A stretch of DNA of 64,000 nucleotides from a virus (IMGVR_UViG_3300033182_000980:62001-126000), one strand, 5' to 3'. Shown: positions 22,068 through 30,575, counted from the first letter of the stretch. A program made the numbers and translations. The notes: a model not told the origin generated them from the sequence alone.

Positions 22068-22827
22068 TTTTCTCTAATCTCTCTCTTAGTATCTTAGAGA
22101 GATTATACCATATTTCCTCTATTTACCTAAGAGGAAATACTCTCTTTTGATACCTTATCCTTACCGATAAGGTATCTTCTATATACATATATCGTATAGA
22201 TGGATAATACGATATACTGGAAGATACAGTAAGATAAGATGATGTAGAAGCTGTAGGTTAAGATAGAGTAGAACATATAGTAGCTGAAGCTGAATGAGTT
22301 GAAGAACTACTAGTACCTGTAGGTGTACTATTAGTAGTAGATGTAGAACTTGAACTTGTAGAAGTTAAAGTTGTTGTAGTTGAAGATTTCTTAGTATTCT
22401 TTTTAACTCTAACGATACTTCGTATCTTACTATCTTTTAGAGTATACTCCTCTAAAAGATTATCTACTCTAAAGAGTATCTAATGTAAGGATTACGAGGT
22501 AAGAGACTAGACTGATCTGGTTAAGGTATTCCCAGAATGAAACTTAACAAGTGTATTAAGTCAGTCCTTCTCCCTGGAGCATACCCAATCTCGGCTAAGA
22601 GGTTAGGGTACATATGGGCCACAGCGTATGAACAGTTAATTTTGTGTCGTTAGGTGCGTACTAGGAACTAGACTATCCCACCTAATGGTCGTTAACCATC
22701 TCCTGTCTTGATCTCACTTAAGAGGACTAGAGACTTCTCCCCAAAGGGAGGACACGAGAACCCTTATATGAAACTTACGAGGAGATGTAAAGGGTAAAAT
22801 CTATAAGGGTAAAAGAAAGGAGATTAT
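22068..22827 (+). ncRNA. Gene-free stretch packed with stem-loops; candidate large structured RNA or replication origin (strand uncertain)
   Basis: 760 bases without a supportable gene between divergent genes. Perfect stems follow in series: 22075-84/22096-105, 22111-20/22130-39, 22149-59/22166-76 (11 bp), 22188-97/22207-16, 22432-42/22450-60 (11 bp), then 22582-92/22599-610, 22649-56/22679-86, 22685-89/22695-99 and a CTCCC-CAAA-GGGAG hairpin at 22737-50. Such density is not expected by chance. It could be a large 'ornate' RNA of the GOLLD/ROOL kind, or an origin; the clamp-loader genes follow. The strand given is arbitrary. A Ser/Thr-rich frame without start codon lies inside (22258-22478, minus). 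Confidence 0.45.
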
Positions 22828-23415
22828 ATGCTGTTCATACATCATGGGTCGGGAGTGGAGAGAGCCTTAGCTGATCTCATGGAGGGTAAGACCCTCATCA
22901 AACCCCCCTATCAAGACCTAAAGACTGACGCTGTTAAAGAGCTAGTGGAGATGTACTCTCAAGTCTGGCCTCAAGATAACCCTCTCTTAGTAGCTGGTCC
23001 TCTTGATGAAGCGAATCCTCAAACGCTAGACATCTTGCTTAAGAGGATTGAAGAACCTTATCCCTCTGCCCCCGAACTGATCTTATGGGCTAGAGACTAT
23101 GGGTCTGTACCCGAAACCATTCGTTCAAGGTGTGGGGAGAGGTTTCATTATCAGCCCCAACCTCAACACCCACTTTATGAGGACGCTAAAACGCTCTCTA
23201 AGGCTCTTTTAGATGAAAACCTTGTCCTCGTATCAGATTGCCTCAAAAAGATCGAGAAGGGGCAATATAGAGCTTTTCTTGAAGCGTATGTGGATGTGTT
23301 AGTTGATGAGGGGTTAGTAGAGCGTTATGACGATGATCTGAAAGCAGTCCTTAAACGACCCCATGTACGCAAGGTGTGCGTATACGGCTATTTCTTAGGG
23401 TTAAAAAATGAGTAA
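22828..23415 (+). CDS. Clamp-loader delta'-like protein (HolB-like, no ATPase)
   Basis: 195 residues. Residues ~50-115 carry the delta'/DnaX signature after the sensor region: NPLLVAGPLDEANPQTLDILLKRIEEP, LILWARDYGSVPETIRSRCGERF (the 'TIxSRC' motif that contacts the neighbouring ATP site in trans). No Walker A is present, as is usual for delta'. The C-terminal part is a helical collar-like domain. It would help load a sliding clamp on DNA. Coupled to the HolA-like gene by an eight-base overlap (ATGAGTAA). RBS AAGGAG. Confidence 0.7.
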   Translation: MLFIHHGSGVERALADLMEGKTLIKPPYQDLKTDAVKELVEMYSQVWPQDNPLLVAGPLDEANPQTLDILLKRIEEPYPSAPELILWARDYGSVPETIRSRCGERFHYQPQPQHPLYEDAKTLSKALLDENLVLVSDCLKKIEKGQYRAFLEAYVDVLVDEGLVERYDDDLKAVLKRPHVRKVCVYGYFLGLKNE

Positions 23416-24340
23416 AGATGATAATGTGATGGTCTTGTACGGATCATCAAAACAATGGATTGAGCTAACAGCTAGAGACATAACGCTTGAGTATCGGGCT
23501 AATGGGTATGATGTTCGTGAGGTAGACGCTAAGACAGATGATCTCACGACAGCGTTTGAGTCGGGATTATTTGACACCGACCCGATCTTCGTAGTGCTGA
23601 CCAATCCGACTAAGGATAAGAAGCTCGATCAGCACCTAAAAGCGAGAGGGGCGAGTGAGGTCTTAGTCATTCACACGAATGATCGCTTACCGAAAGCTCT
23701 GCAAGGTTATCAGACACGCAAGCTAGATGAGCCTCAATATGAGGATCAGAAGAAAGAGTGGGCGAGCGACTGGTTGCATAAATATGCAGAGAAATATGCA
23801 AAGAAGATAGACCCTGTTCTGTGTCGTGCAGTTGTCAATCGTGTCGGGATTGATTTAGGTGCTTTGCGATGGGAAATGGTGAAGTATGTTCATGCTGTCG
23901 GGGAAGAAGAACAGATCACACCGAACATCGTGGTGAACTTGATTTCTGACTTAACAGAAGCGAGCTTCATTGATCTCTCCAATGCGATCATGGAGAGAAA
24001 CCACAAGGCTTTCATCAAGGTGTGTGAGAAGATTGAGCGTTCGTCTAAGACGGATCAGACGATGGCAGTCTGTAATGGGATCTTGTTGTCGAACTGCATC
24101 AATCTACTTGAGGTAGGTTTAAGGGTCGAAGCCAAGATGAACCTTGAGCAGATTGCAAGCGATCTGAGGAAAAATCCATATGCGATAAAAAACTTTATTG
24201 CACCCAAGATTTATTCCTTTGGAGGTGTCCATAACCTTCGTAGGCTACTGAATGTACTCTATGAGTGTGAGAACAATGTAGTCTCTGGTGGTCGAGATAG
24301 CTGGTTGAAGTTTAAGGTTGGTGTGCTTGGTATTTTGTAG
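23408..24340 (+). CDS. Clamp-loader delta-like protein (HolA-like)
   Basis: 310 residues. The N-terminal third (VMVLYGSSKQWIELTARDI, DPIFVVLTNPTKDKKLDQHLKARGASEVLVIH) has the RecA-like layout without a P-loop, as in delta. The middle (EWASDWLHKYAEKYAKKIDP, LCRAVVNRVGIDLGALRWEMVKYVHAVGE, ITPNIVVNLISDLTEASFIDLSNAI) matches DNA polymerase III delta, and the end (LRKNPYAIKNFIAPKIYSFG, LRRLLNVLYECE) its collar domain. Delta opens the clamp. Phages usually carry a T4 gp44/62-type loader, so a bacterial-type pair is unusual. The stop TAG is part of the promoter motif in front of nrdA. Confidence 0.75.
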   Translation: MSKDDNVMVLYGSSKQWIELTARDITLEYRANGYDVREVDAKTDDLTTAFESGLFDTDPIFVVLTNPTKDKKLDQHLKARGASEVLVIHTNDRLPKALQGYQTRKLDEPQYEDQKKEWASDWLHKYAEKYAKKIDPVLCRAVVNRVGIDLGALRWEMVKYVHAVGEEEQITPNIVVNLISDLTEASFIDLSNAIMERNHKAFIKVCEKIERSSKTDQTMAVCNGILLSNCINLLEVGLRVEAKMNLEQIASDLRKNPYAIKNFIAPKIYSFGGVHNLRRLLNVLYECENNVVSGGRDSWLKFKVGVLGIL

Positions 24341-24350
24341 ATAATAAATA
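24334..24350 (+). promoter_or_regulatory. Promoter-like motif variant TTTGTAGATAATAAATA
   Basis: Contains the TAG stop of the holA-like gene. Followed by a small CAAGC/GCTTG hairpin (24353-24371) and nrdA. Confidence 0.45.
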
Positions 24351-24380
24351 CCACAAGCATAAGAGTCGCTTGGTTCTTCT

Positions 24381-27101
24381 TTGAGAGATCTCAAGTGCAA
24401 CTATGAGAAAAAACCGATTGAAAAAATGAAAGGAAAAGGCATGGGATTCCCTTTTTCAGACCACGCATTGTCGCTATTGAACTCTTATTACATGAAAGAG
24501 TCGGACGGATCACCACAGGAAGCATTTAAGAGAGCCGCTTACGCATACACCCCCAATAAAGAGCTTGCAGAGAGAGTGTTAGGGTACGCAACCAAAGGAT
24601 GGTTCATGTTCAGTTCGCCCATACTCTCCAACGCTGAGAGTACAGGTATGCCGATTTCTTGCTTCCTCACTTATGTTCCCGACACAGTTGAAGGTCTGAT
24701 CGAACATACAGAGGAGCTACGCTGGATGAGCGTTATGGGAGGTGGTGTCGGTGGGCATTGGGATCATGTTCGCTCGGTCAGCAAAAAAGCACCTGGTCCA
24801 ATCCCTTTCCTCAAGACTGTTGACTCGGATATGGTCGCATATAGACAGGGGTCAACTCGCAAAGGTAGCTACGCCGCTTACCTAGACATTAGCCATCCCG
24901 ATGTTGTTGAGTTTATGAACCTACGCCTCCCGACTGGTGGAGATACTAACCGTAAGTGCTTCAACCTCAATAACGCCCTTAACCTCACAGATGACTTTAT
25001 GACTGCTGTGATGAATGGCGACACTTGGGATCTCATTGATCCAGCAGACCAAACCGTTAGAGACACCGTAGATGCTCGTGAGCTTTGGCAACGCATTCTT
25101 GAAGTACGCTTTCGTACAGGAGAGCCTTACCTCAACTTTATTGATGAGGCGAATAGAAATCTCCCTCAACCCCTTAAGGATAAGGGGCTAAAGATTCATG
25201 GCTCGAACCTCTGTGTCAGAGGAGATACACAAGTTCTCACTCGTGACGGTTATTTCCCGATCTCATCTTTGGTGGGTCAAGATGTTGAGGTGTGGAACGG
25301 AAAACATTGGTCGATGACCACCATTGTCCAAACAGGAGAAGATCAAGAGATCCTTGAGGTCATTCTTGACAATGGAACTACTCTTTACACGACACCTTAT
25401 CACAAGTTTTATGACCATAAGGGGGAGGTTGTAGAAGCTAAAGATTTAACTACCTCCACAAAGCTGTTGAAATTTGAGATGCCTGTGGTTGATGGTGAGG
25501 GTGATTGGGAGAACGCTTATTCTTGTGGCTTCTTCACAGGGGACGGAACATATAACCACCTCCATCAACCTGTATCTTATCTTTATGGTAAGAAGAAGGC
25601 ATTGCTTGACAGGGTATCTACACCTCTTTGTCGAGTTCGCACAGGTTCTAAGTCAAATCGCTTTTCAGTCCTCCATGACAAGTCTGAAATCAAGGCAAAG
25701 TACGAAGTGCCTCTTGGTATGTCCTTAAAGACTCGCTTAGATTGGCTTTCTGGACTCTTAGACGCAGATGGTTGCGTTGCTAGGAATGGGCTAAACCAAA
25801 GTTTACAGCTTGTGTCTACGAACCGAGAATTCCTTACTGATTTGAGTCTCATGTTAAACACACTTGGAGTTCAACCTAGAGTCTCTGATTTCATGCCTGA
25901 GAGAACGGTGGACTTTGGTTCAGAGAGGGGTGGCGAGTATCGTTGTAAGGAAGCATGGAGGGTCTTAATCAACTCTAATGACACACAAAAGTTACTTGGT
26001 TTGGGTTTGAATACTCATCGCCTAGTCTTAAAAGAGCATAAACCACAAAGGTCAGCCTCAAGGTTTGTTCGTGTCTTTAGTGTCTCTAAGTCACAAAATG
26101 CGGATACTTATTGCTTCAACGAACCAAAGAGACACATGGGAGTGTTTAATGGTGTTCTTACAGGCAACTGTAATGAGATCCACCTCCCAACAGGACCTAA
26201 TCGCTCGGCAGTCTGTTGCCTCTCTAGTCTCAATGTAGAGATGTTTGATGAGTGGAAAGACACCACCATCGTAGAGGACTTGATCGAGTTCCTAGATGAT
26301 GTTCTTCAGTATTTCATTGAGAACGCACCTCCTCAACTTGAGAAGGCGATCAAGAGTGCCGAAGCAGAACGCTCACTTGGTCTAGGAACAATGGGCTTCC
26401 ATGCCTACTTGCAAAAGAAGGGGCTACCCTTCGAGTCAGTCTTTGCTGTCTCGGCTAACCGAAAAATTTACTCGACCATTAAGGAGAGGGCAGTCGCTTC
26501 CTCTAAGCGTTTAGCAGAAATCAAGGGGGAGTATCTTGACGGTATTGGGTCGGGCATGAGGAACAGTCATCTTCTCGCCATCGCCCCTAATGCTAACTCG
26601 GCTATCATCCTTGATACAAGCCCAAGCATTGAACCGTGGAAGTCAAATGCTTTCACTCACAGGACACGAGCTGGTTCATTCTTGCAGTTCAACAAGTATC
26701 TTCAAGCTGTGCTTGAGAAGAAAGAGGGCATTGATCTTGATGAGGTGAAGCAGAGCATCATTCTCAATCAAGGGAGCGTACAGCACCTCGATTTCTTGAC
26801 CCAGCTTGAAAAGGACACATTCAAGACTGCATTTGAGATCGACCAGATGTGGATTGTGGAACACGCTTCCGTTCGTCAAGAGTGGGTGTGTCAAGGTCAG
26901 TCAGTCAACCTATTCTTCCCTGCTGGCTCGGATAAGAACTATGTCAACGCTGTTCACTTGAGTGCATGGAAGAAGAAGCTCAAGGGGTTGTACTACCTTC
27001 GCACCAACGCTGGTGTAGTTGCTGATAAGGTGAGTGAGAAGATTGAGCGTAAGGCATTAAAGGACTATGACCTTGATGAGTGCATGAGCTGTCAAGGTTA
27101 A
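24381..27101 (+). CDS. nrdA: Class I ribonucleotide reductase large subunit with intein
   Basis: Reduces ribonucleoside diphosphates together with NrdB. Exteins give about 587 residues. Catalytic cysteines: GMPISCFLTY (C225 of E. coli), SNL-C-NEI (thiyl radical C439, with N437 and E441) and SAVCCLSSLN (C462). The C-terminal CMSC pair exchanges electrons with thioredoxin or glutaredoxin. The N-terminus is short and seems to lack the ATP-cone, so dATP feedback may be absent. Start: TTG 24381 is the longest frame; ATG 24426 has no clear RBS, while ATG 24441 has AAAGGAA in front and may be used. A 319-residue intein is inserted at the radical cysteine (25212-26168). Confidence 0.9.
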   Translation: MRDLKCNYEKKPIEKMKGKGMGFPFSDHALSLLNSYYMKESDGSPQEAFKRAAYAYTPNKELAERVLGYATKGWFMFSSPILSNAESTGMPISCFLTYVPDTVEGLIEHTEELRWMSVMGGGVGGHWDHVRSVSKKAPGPIPFLKTVDSDMVAYRQGSTRKGSYAAYLDISHPDVVEFMNLRLPTGGDTNRKCFNLNNALNLTDDFMTAVMNGDTWDLIDPADQTVRDTVDARELWQRILEVRFRTGEPYLNFIDEANRNLPQPLKDKGLKIHGSNLCVRGDTQVLTRDGYFPISSLVGQDVEVWNGKHWSMTTIVQTGEDQEILEVILDNGTTLYTTPYHKFYDHKGEVVEAKDLTTSTKLLKFEMPVVDGEGDWENAYSCGFFTGDGTYNHLHQPVSYLYGKKKALLDRVSTPLCRVRTGSKSNRFSVLHDKSEIKAKYEVPLGMSLKTRLDWLSGLLDADGCVARNGLNQSLQLVSTNREFLTDLSLMLNTLGVQPRVSDFMPERTVDFGSERGGEYRCKEAWRVLINSNDTQKLLGLGLNTHRLVLKEHKPQRSASRFVRVFSVSKSQNADTYCFNEPKRHMGVFNGVLTGNCNEIHLPTGPNRSAVCCLSSLNVEMFDEWKDTTIVEDLIEFLDDVLQYFIENAPPQLEKAIKSAEAERSLGLGTMGFHAYLQKKGLPFESVFAVSANRKIYSTIKERAVASSKRLAEIKGEYLDGIGSGMRNSHLLAIAPNANSAIILDTSPSIEPWKSNAFTHRTRAGSFLQFNKYLQAVLEKKEGIDLDEVKQSIILNQGSVQHLDFLTQLEKDTFKTAFEIDQMWIVEHASVRQEWVCQGQSVNLFFPAGSDKNYVNAVHLSAWKKKLKGLYYLRTNAGVVADKVSEKIERKALKDYDLDECMSCQG
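25212..26168 (+). other. Intein with LAGLIDADG endonuclease in nrdA
   Basis: 319 residues from Cys1 (CVRGDTQVLTRDGYFPI, block A; TPYHKFYD, block B) to the terminal GVLTGN, followed by extein Cys. Two LAGLIDADG-type motifs, SCGFFTGDGTY and LSGLLDADGCV, mark an endonuclease that appears intact. The penultimate residue is Gly instead of the usual His, a variation known to slow but not always prevent splicing. The +1 cysteine is also the enzyme's thiyl-radical cysteine. Confidence 0.9.
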
Positions 27102-27613
27102 TAGTTTAGGCTAAGAACCACTCGGTCTAACAGACCATCGGTTGTGAGGTTATGGAGTCGGTGTCCTCCATCTGTTTTGATGAGCTTAACATCGCACCCC
27201 TCAAGTATATTGTCTCCATAGATACGAACGCTATCTGCAAAAGGTACGATGTCATCTGTGGGGTCATGTATGATGACCACTTGGTTTCCTTTGGGGAACA
27301 GGGTTGGCAGTCCATACTTAACACCAGCAGGTGCGAGTAAGATTGCCTTACCTTTATGGACACCATGTTGCATGAGAGCCATAGTGATCCCCCCTCCAAA
27401 GCTCGACCCGATGATGAGGTCTGGCTTGTGGGTTTCAACAGCTTCTTTAGCGATTTTGTAGCAGGTCTTGATGCAGTCTTTACGACTACGCATTAAAGAC
27501 TCTAAGGTAGCTGGCATCTGTGGAGCTACAGCACCATATTGAGTCTGACAGTACAGACCTTTAGTGCCATTTGCATCCCCCTCTAGTCCATGTAGGTACA
27601 TTACTTTTGTCAT
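27098..27613 (-). CDS. Alpha/beta hydrolase (esterase-like)
   Basis: 171 residues from ATG 27613, chosen for its AAAAAGGAGA site. The fold is visible from VMYLHGLEG (oxyanion strand), IIGSSFGGGITMALM (nucleophile elbow G-x-S-x-G, Ser), VVIIHDPTDDIVPF (acid Asp) and TDGGHRLHNL (His). Size and plan match the short YqiA/RBBP9-like esterases. Substrate unknown. It is convergent with nrdA (four-base overlap) and shares a strand with the SNF2-like helicase 14 bases upstream. Confidence 0.8.
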   Translation of the reverse strand: MTKVMYLHGLEGDANGTKGLYCQTQYGAVAPQMPATLESLMRSRKDCIKTCYKIAKEAVETHKPDLIIGSSFGGGITMALMQHGVHKGKAILLAPAGVKYGLPTLFPKGNQVVIIHDPTDDIVPFADSVRIYGDNILEGCDVKLIKTDGGHRLHNLTTDGLLDRVVLSLNY

Positions 27614-27627
27614 TATGATTCTCCTTT

Positions 27628-29757
27628 TTAGAGGTAAAGACTCGGAGCAACTGACCCAACTTGACCGCTGTACTTGAGGAGCTTCGTCCAAGCGAACTTG
27701 AGTAGGTCTTGCTGATTAAGGTCATGGAGTAGACCACTTGAGTTGATGTTCTTCATTACATAGCTGTCGGGCTTGTTGAACCCTCGACCGTCCATGATGG
27801 TAGCCCCATCACAGGCATTATCTAGTGCCTCACTTGCTGTGATGATTTGAGCCTGTAGGTTAGCGTCTACCGACTGGTTGCGTAAGGTTGAGGGGATTGC
27901 CCTAGTCCACATAGGAAGTTGGCTTAGAACCTCATTACGAGCTTGATTAGCGATAGCCTGTGCAACCCTCGCATCACGCTCCTCACGAGTCTCTTGCTTG
28001 ATAGCGACCCCACCCTTAGTGGTAGCAGTTGAGGTCAACGCTCCACACTCATTCTCGATTGAAGCCTCGATAAGAGCCTTCTTCTTGTCGATGAGCTTGA
28101 GGACATGGAGATCCATTGCACAGTCCGATACGAGTCGGATGTACTGCAAGTTAGAAGCAGTCTGTCCGATACGACAGATACGATCCTCTGCTTGAAGGTT
28201 GAGGGCAGGATTCCACTCAAGATCACAGAAGATCATCTTGCTTGCTTTGGTGAGGGTGATCCCGACACCACCCGCCTTGATGGTACAGGCGATACCCTTG
28301 AGCATACCAGCTTGGAAGGCTTGTACAGCGTCCTCACGATCAGACTGATTGGTATCACCCATGATGACAGCCCAACCATCACGCTTTGCCATAGCCTCGA
28401 TAGGTGCTCGGTGAGCAGAGAACACGACCACAGGCTCGTTAGCCTCCTCAAAGCTCTCAACCATCTCCTCAAGGGCAGAGATACGAGACTCGGCAAGCTC
28501 GGCTCGGATGCGGCTAAACTCGCTAAAGTCGGGGATAGCGTTTGAGCCATTCTCCTTCATAGCCTCAAGCATCTTCTCGCTCATCTTGAGGAGTCGCTTT
28601 GAACCGACCTCGACAAGTACATCTTGGTAGGTCTTAGGTGGAAGGTTGGTCAAGACCTCTGTCTTGGTACGGCGAAGCATCACACGGCGGAGCTTCTCTG
28701 GTACACATGGGTTAGGAGTACCAAACTCCCATCCACCCCAACCGTTCTGGTAAGCGTTCATGTCTCGGATGAAACCCTTGAAGCCACCGAAGATGGTGCG
28801 ACCCATTCCGAAGGTGCTGACCACACCCCACAGATCGAACCCCTTGCTCAAGAGTGGAGTCCCTGTCATCGCCCAAGACCTCTTGCAGAGGTTAGAGAGA
28901 ACCTTAGTACGCTTGCTACGGATCGCCTTGTGGCTCTTACAGAGGTGAGCCTCATCAGCGATAAGGGTAGTCTGTGCAAGCACATCACGCCACGCTTGTG
29001 GCACATTCTCGGAGTCCTCACCCCACTTATCTGTAGGGGTAAACTCGGTTGGGAGGATGTCATAGTTGATGATGACAACCTCATTAGCTTGTGGGAGCTT
29101 GAACCCCTTGCGACCCTTACAAACCACAGGGGAGAGGTCTGAACGCCACTTGCGAACCTCGTTAGCCCAGTTGAGCTTGAGGGTAGCAGGACAGATGACG
29201 ATAGCACGACCACCCATCTCGATAGCCATGAGGCTTTGTAGGGTCTTACCAAGACCCATGTCGTCAGCTAGGAGACAGTTCTCGTGGCTAGAGAGGAACT
29301 TGACTCCATCAAGCTGATAGGTGTAAGCCCCCCCGTCTTTGGCTCGGCTGATAGCGTCTAAGACGGTGCTGTCTTGCTGAACCCCATCGAACCCGACAGG
29401 GAAGCTGAGGTTGAGTCTACGGACTCCCTCCATCACACGCTCACGATCCTTCGGAGCGAGTGAGACAGTCCAGCACTTGAGGTCGGCATTCCACCTAGCA
29501 CCTGGCATACCACGCAAGATGGGGAGTGCGTCTGCCTCATAGGGCATCTTGATCTCACCTTGTGCGTTGATCTCACGCACAGAGGGGGCTGACAGGAGAG
29601 CCTTGACTTGTGCTGGACTTGCGTCAAGGCACACAGAGGAGTTGCAGATGGTGGTGTACCCACCACCCTGTGGCTGATATGTGAAGCCTTGCCCCTCGGC
29701 TACAGGGGTCTTGCAGACATTACACTTCTTGGCAAACTTGTTTTTGAAAACACGCAT
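27628..29757 (-). CDS. SNF2-family (SMARCAL1/HARP-like) DNA helicase
   Basis: 709 residues. The N-terminus has CNVCKTPV and a later CxxxxxC, likely a zinc knuckle; residues ~65-130 (MPYEADALPILRGMPGARWNADLKCWTV) match the HARP-type annealing-helicase module. The SF2 core shows LLADDMGLGKTLQSL (Walker A), LIADEAHLCK (DEAH), SWAMTGTPLL, LRRTKTEVL, FSAHRAPIEAM, AGGVGITLTKA and QAEDRICRIGQ (motif VI). Such enzymes rewind or remodel DNA at forks; T4 UvsW is a functional comparison. The ~150-residue C-terminal region is Ala/Asn/Gln-rich and unassigned. A TGTAACCCCTTATCTAT element lies upstream. Confidence 0.88.
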   Translation of the reverse strand: MRVFKNKFAKKCNVCKTPVAEGQGFTYQPQGGGYTTICNSSVCLDASPAQVKALLSAPSVREINAQGEIKMPYEADALPILRGMPGARWNADLKCWTVSLAPKDRERVMEGVRRLNLSFPVGFDGVQQDSTVLDAISRAKDGGAYTYQLDGVKFLSSHENCLLADDMGLGKTLQSLMAIEMGGRAIVICPATLKLNWANEVRKWRSDLSPVVCKGRKGFKLPQANEVVIINYDILPTEFTPTDKWGEDSENVPQAWRDVLAQTTLIADEAHLCKSHKAIRSKRTKVLSNLCKRSWAMTGTPLLSKGFDLWGVVSTFGMGRTIFGGFKGFIRDMNAYQNGWGGWEFGTPNPCVPEKLRRVMLRRTKTEVLTNLPPKTYQDVLVEVGSKRLLKMSEKMLEAMKENGSNAIPDFSEFSRIRAELAESRISALEEMVESFEEANEPVVVFSAHRAPIEAMAKRDGWAVIMGDTNQSDREDAVQAFQAGMLKGIACTIKAGGVGITLTKASKMIFCDLEWNPALNLQAEDRICRIGQTASNLQYIRLVSDCAMDLHVLKLIDKKKALIEASIENECGALTSTATTKGGVAIKQETREERDARVAQAIANQARNEVLSQLPMWTRAIPSTLRNQSVDANLQAQIITASEALDNACDGATIMDGRGFNKPDSYVMKNINSSGLLHDLNQQDLLKFAWTKLLKYSGQVGSVAPSLYL

Positions 29758-29815
29758 TTGGATCTCCTTTTGGAGTGAGACTTGGGGTCGGCTTACTTAC
29801 CTCTCCCACACAAGG

Positions 29816-29834
29816 GCATAGATAAGGGGTTACA
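29816..29834 (-). promoter_or_regulatory. TGTAACCCCTTATCTATG promoter-like element
   Basis: Minus-strand copy of the TGTAACCCCTTA element, about 60 bases before the SNF2-like helicase ATG, back to back with the plus-strand motif for 29902. Confidence 0.5.
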
Positions 29835-29838
29835 GACA

Positions 29839-29855
29839 TTTGTAGATTGTTTATA
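29839..29855 (+). promoter_or_regulatory. Promoter-like motif TTTGTAGATTGTTTATA
   Basis: Plus-strand copy of the recurrent element before the 29902 gene; a half copy ACAGTTTATATG lies at 29861-29872. Confidence 0.6.
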
Positions 29856-29901
29856 TGACTACAGTTTATATGCGTTTACCAATCTCTAAAAGGAGTTTAA
29901 C

Positions 29902-30456
29902 ATGAACTACAATCGCATGATCCGAAGAGTCGCTTCTGCACACATGAGGAAGCTCGCACAAGAGAAGCCAGCAAGCGTTATGTTCGCTGAAGCTGTTATT
30001 GATACGAGAGACTTACTCAACTGGTTTCAAGATCAATCTGGTCTTGATCCCGAAGCAATGGGTTGGAAGGTTGCCGCCCACCACATGACCATAGAATTCT
30101 TTGACAAGAAAGAAAAGAAAGCTCTTAAGAGAGAGGGTCGTGCAGAGTCTAACATCCTTGAGCCTTATGCTGATCTCATTGGTAAGTCTGTTATTCTTGA
30201 TCTAGTCGGTTATGCACATGACGATAAGGGCATGGCTGTTCTTGTTGAGCCTAAAGGTCCTCTAGCTCGCCTTGTTAAGAACGCTGATCCACATATCACC
30301 ATCGCTACTAATGGTGTCGGGGCTAAATACAGCAACGAGCTTCTTGCAAAGGGAGAAATCATTCCAGCTCGTGGTTCGATTCAAGCACGAGTCGGCTGGA
30401 AAGATGCTCGTTCGGGTCAAGATATGTACGATCTTCCTTGGGACTTTGGTCAGTAA
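29902..30456 (+). CDS. 2H phosphoesterase-like protein with short N-terminal tag
   Basis: 184 residues. The two H-x-T motifs of the 2H phosphoesterase superfamily are at AAHHMTIEFF (~61-70) and ADPHITIATN (~128-137), framing strands of the right kind (VILDLVGYAHDDKGMAVLVE). Members act on 2',3'-cyclic or 2',5'/3',5'-linked RNA ends and on signalling nucleotides; T4 Acb1, which destroys CBASS signals, belongs to this superfamily. The plant/fungal tRNA ligase CPD domain also has PHIT...SNELL-type context, present here. The first 25 residues (IRRVASAHMRKLAQEK) carry the RVAxxxM motif seen at other N-termini in this window. Substrate unproven. Confidence 0.65.
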   Translation: MNYNRMIRRVASAHMRKLAQEKPASVMFAEAVIDTRDLLNWFQDQSGLDPEAMGWKVAAHHMTIEFFDKKEKKALKREGRAESNILEPYADLIGKSVILDLVGYAHDDKGMAVLVEPKGPLARLVKNADPHITIATNGVGAKYSNELLAKGEIIPARGSIQARVGWKDARSGQDMYDLPWDFGQ

Positions 30457-30534
30457 AAAACTTTTTTCAAAGTTTGAAAAGAAAAATTGTCCGATCTGTG
30501 TTCTAGGGAGCGTTAGTAGTTTAGAGGTTGCTGA

Positions 30535-30551
30535 TGTAACCCCTTATCTAT
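30535..30551 (+). promoter_or_regulatory. TGTAACCCCTTATCTAT promoter-like element
   Basis: Copy of the second promoter-like element, 25 bases before the 30576 gene. It is enclosed by a long-range inverted repeat (TGTTCTAGGG at 30498, CCCCTTAGAACA at 30556). Confidence 0.5.
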
Positions 30552-30575
30552 CACCCCTTAGAACAGGAGGACAAT

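Noticed and set aside
27098-27118. Promoter motif TTAATAGTTTAGGC after nrdA
   Set aside because: The TTTATA part is missing and the downstream gene is convergent, so it would have no target.
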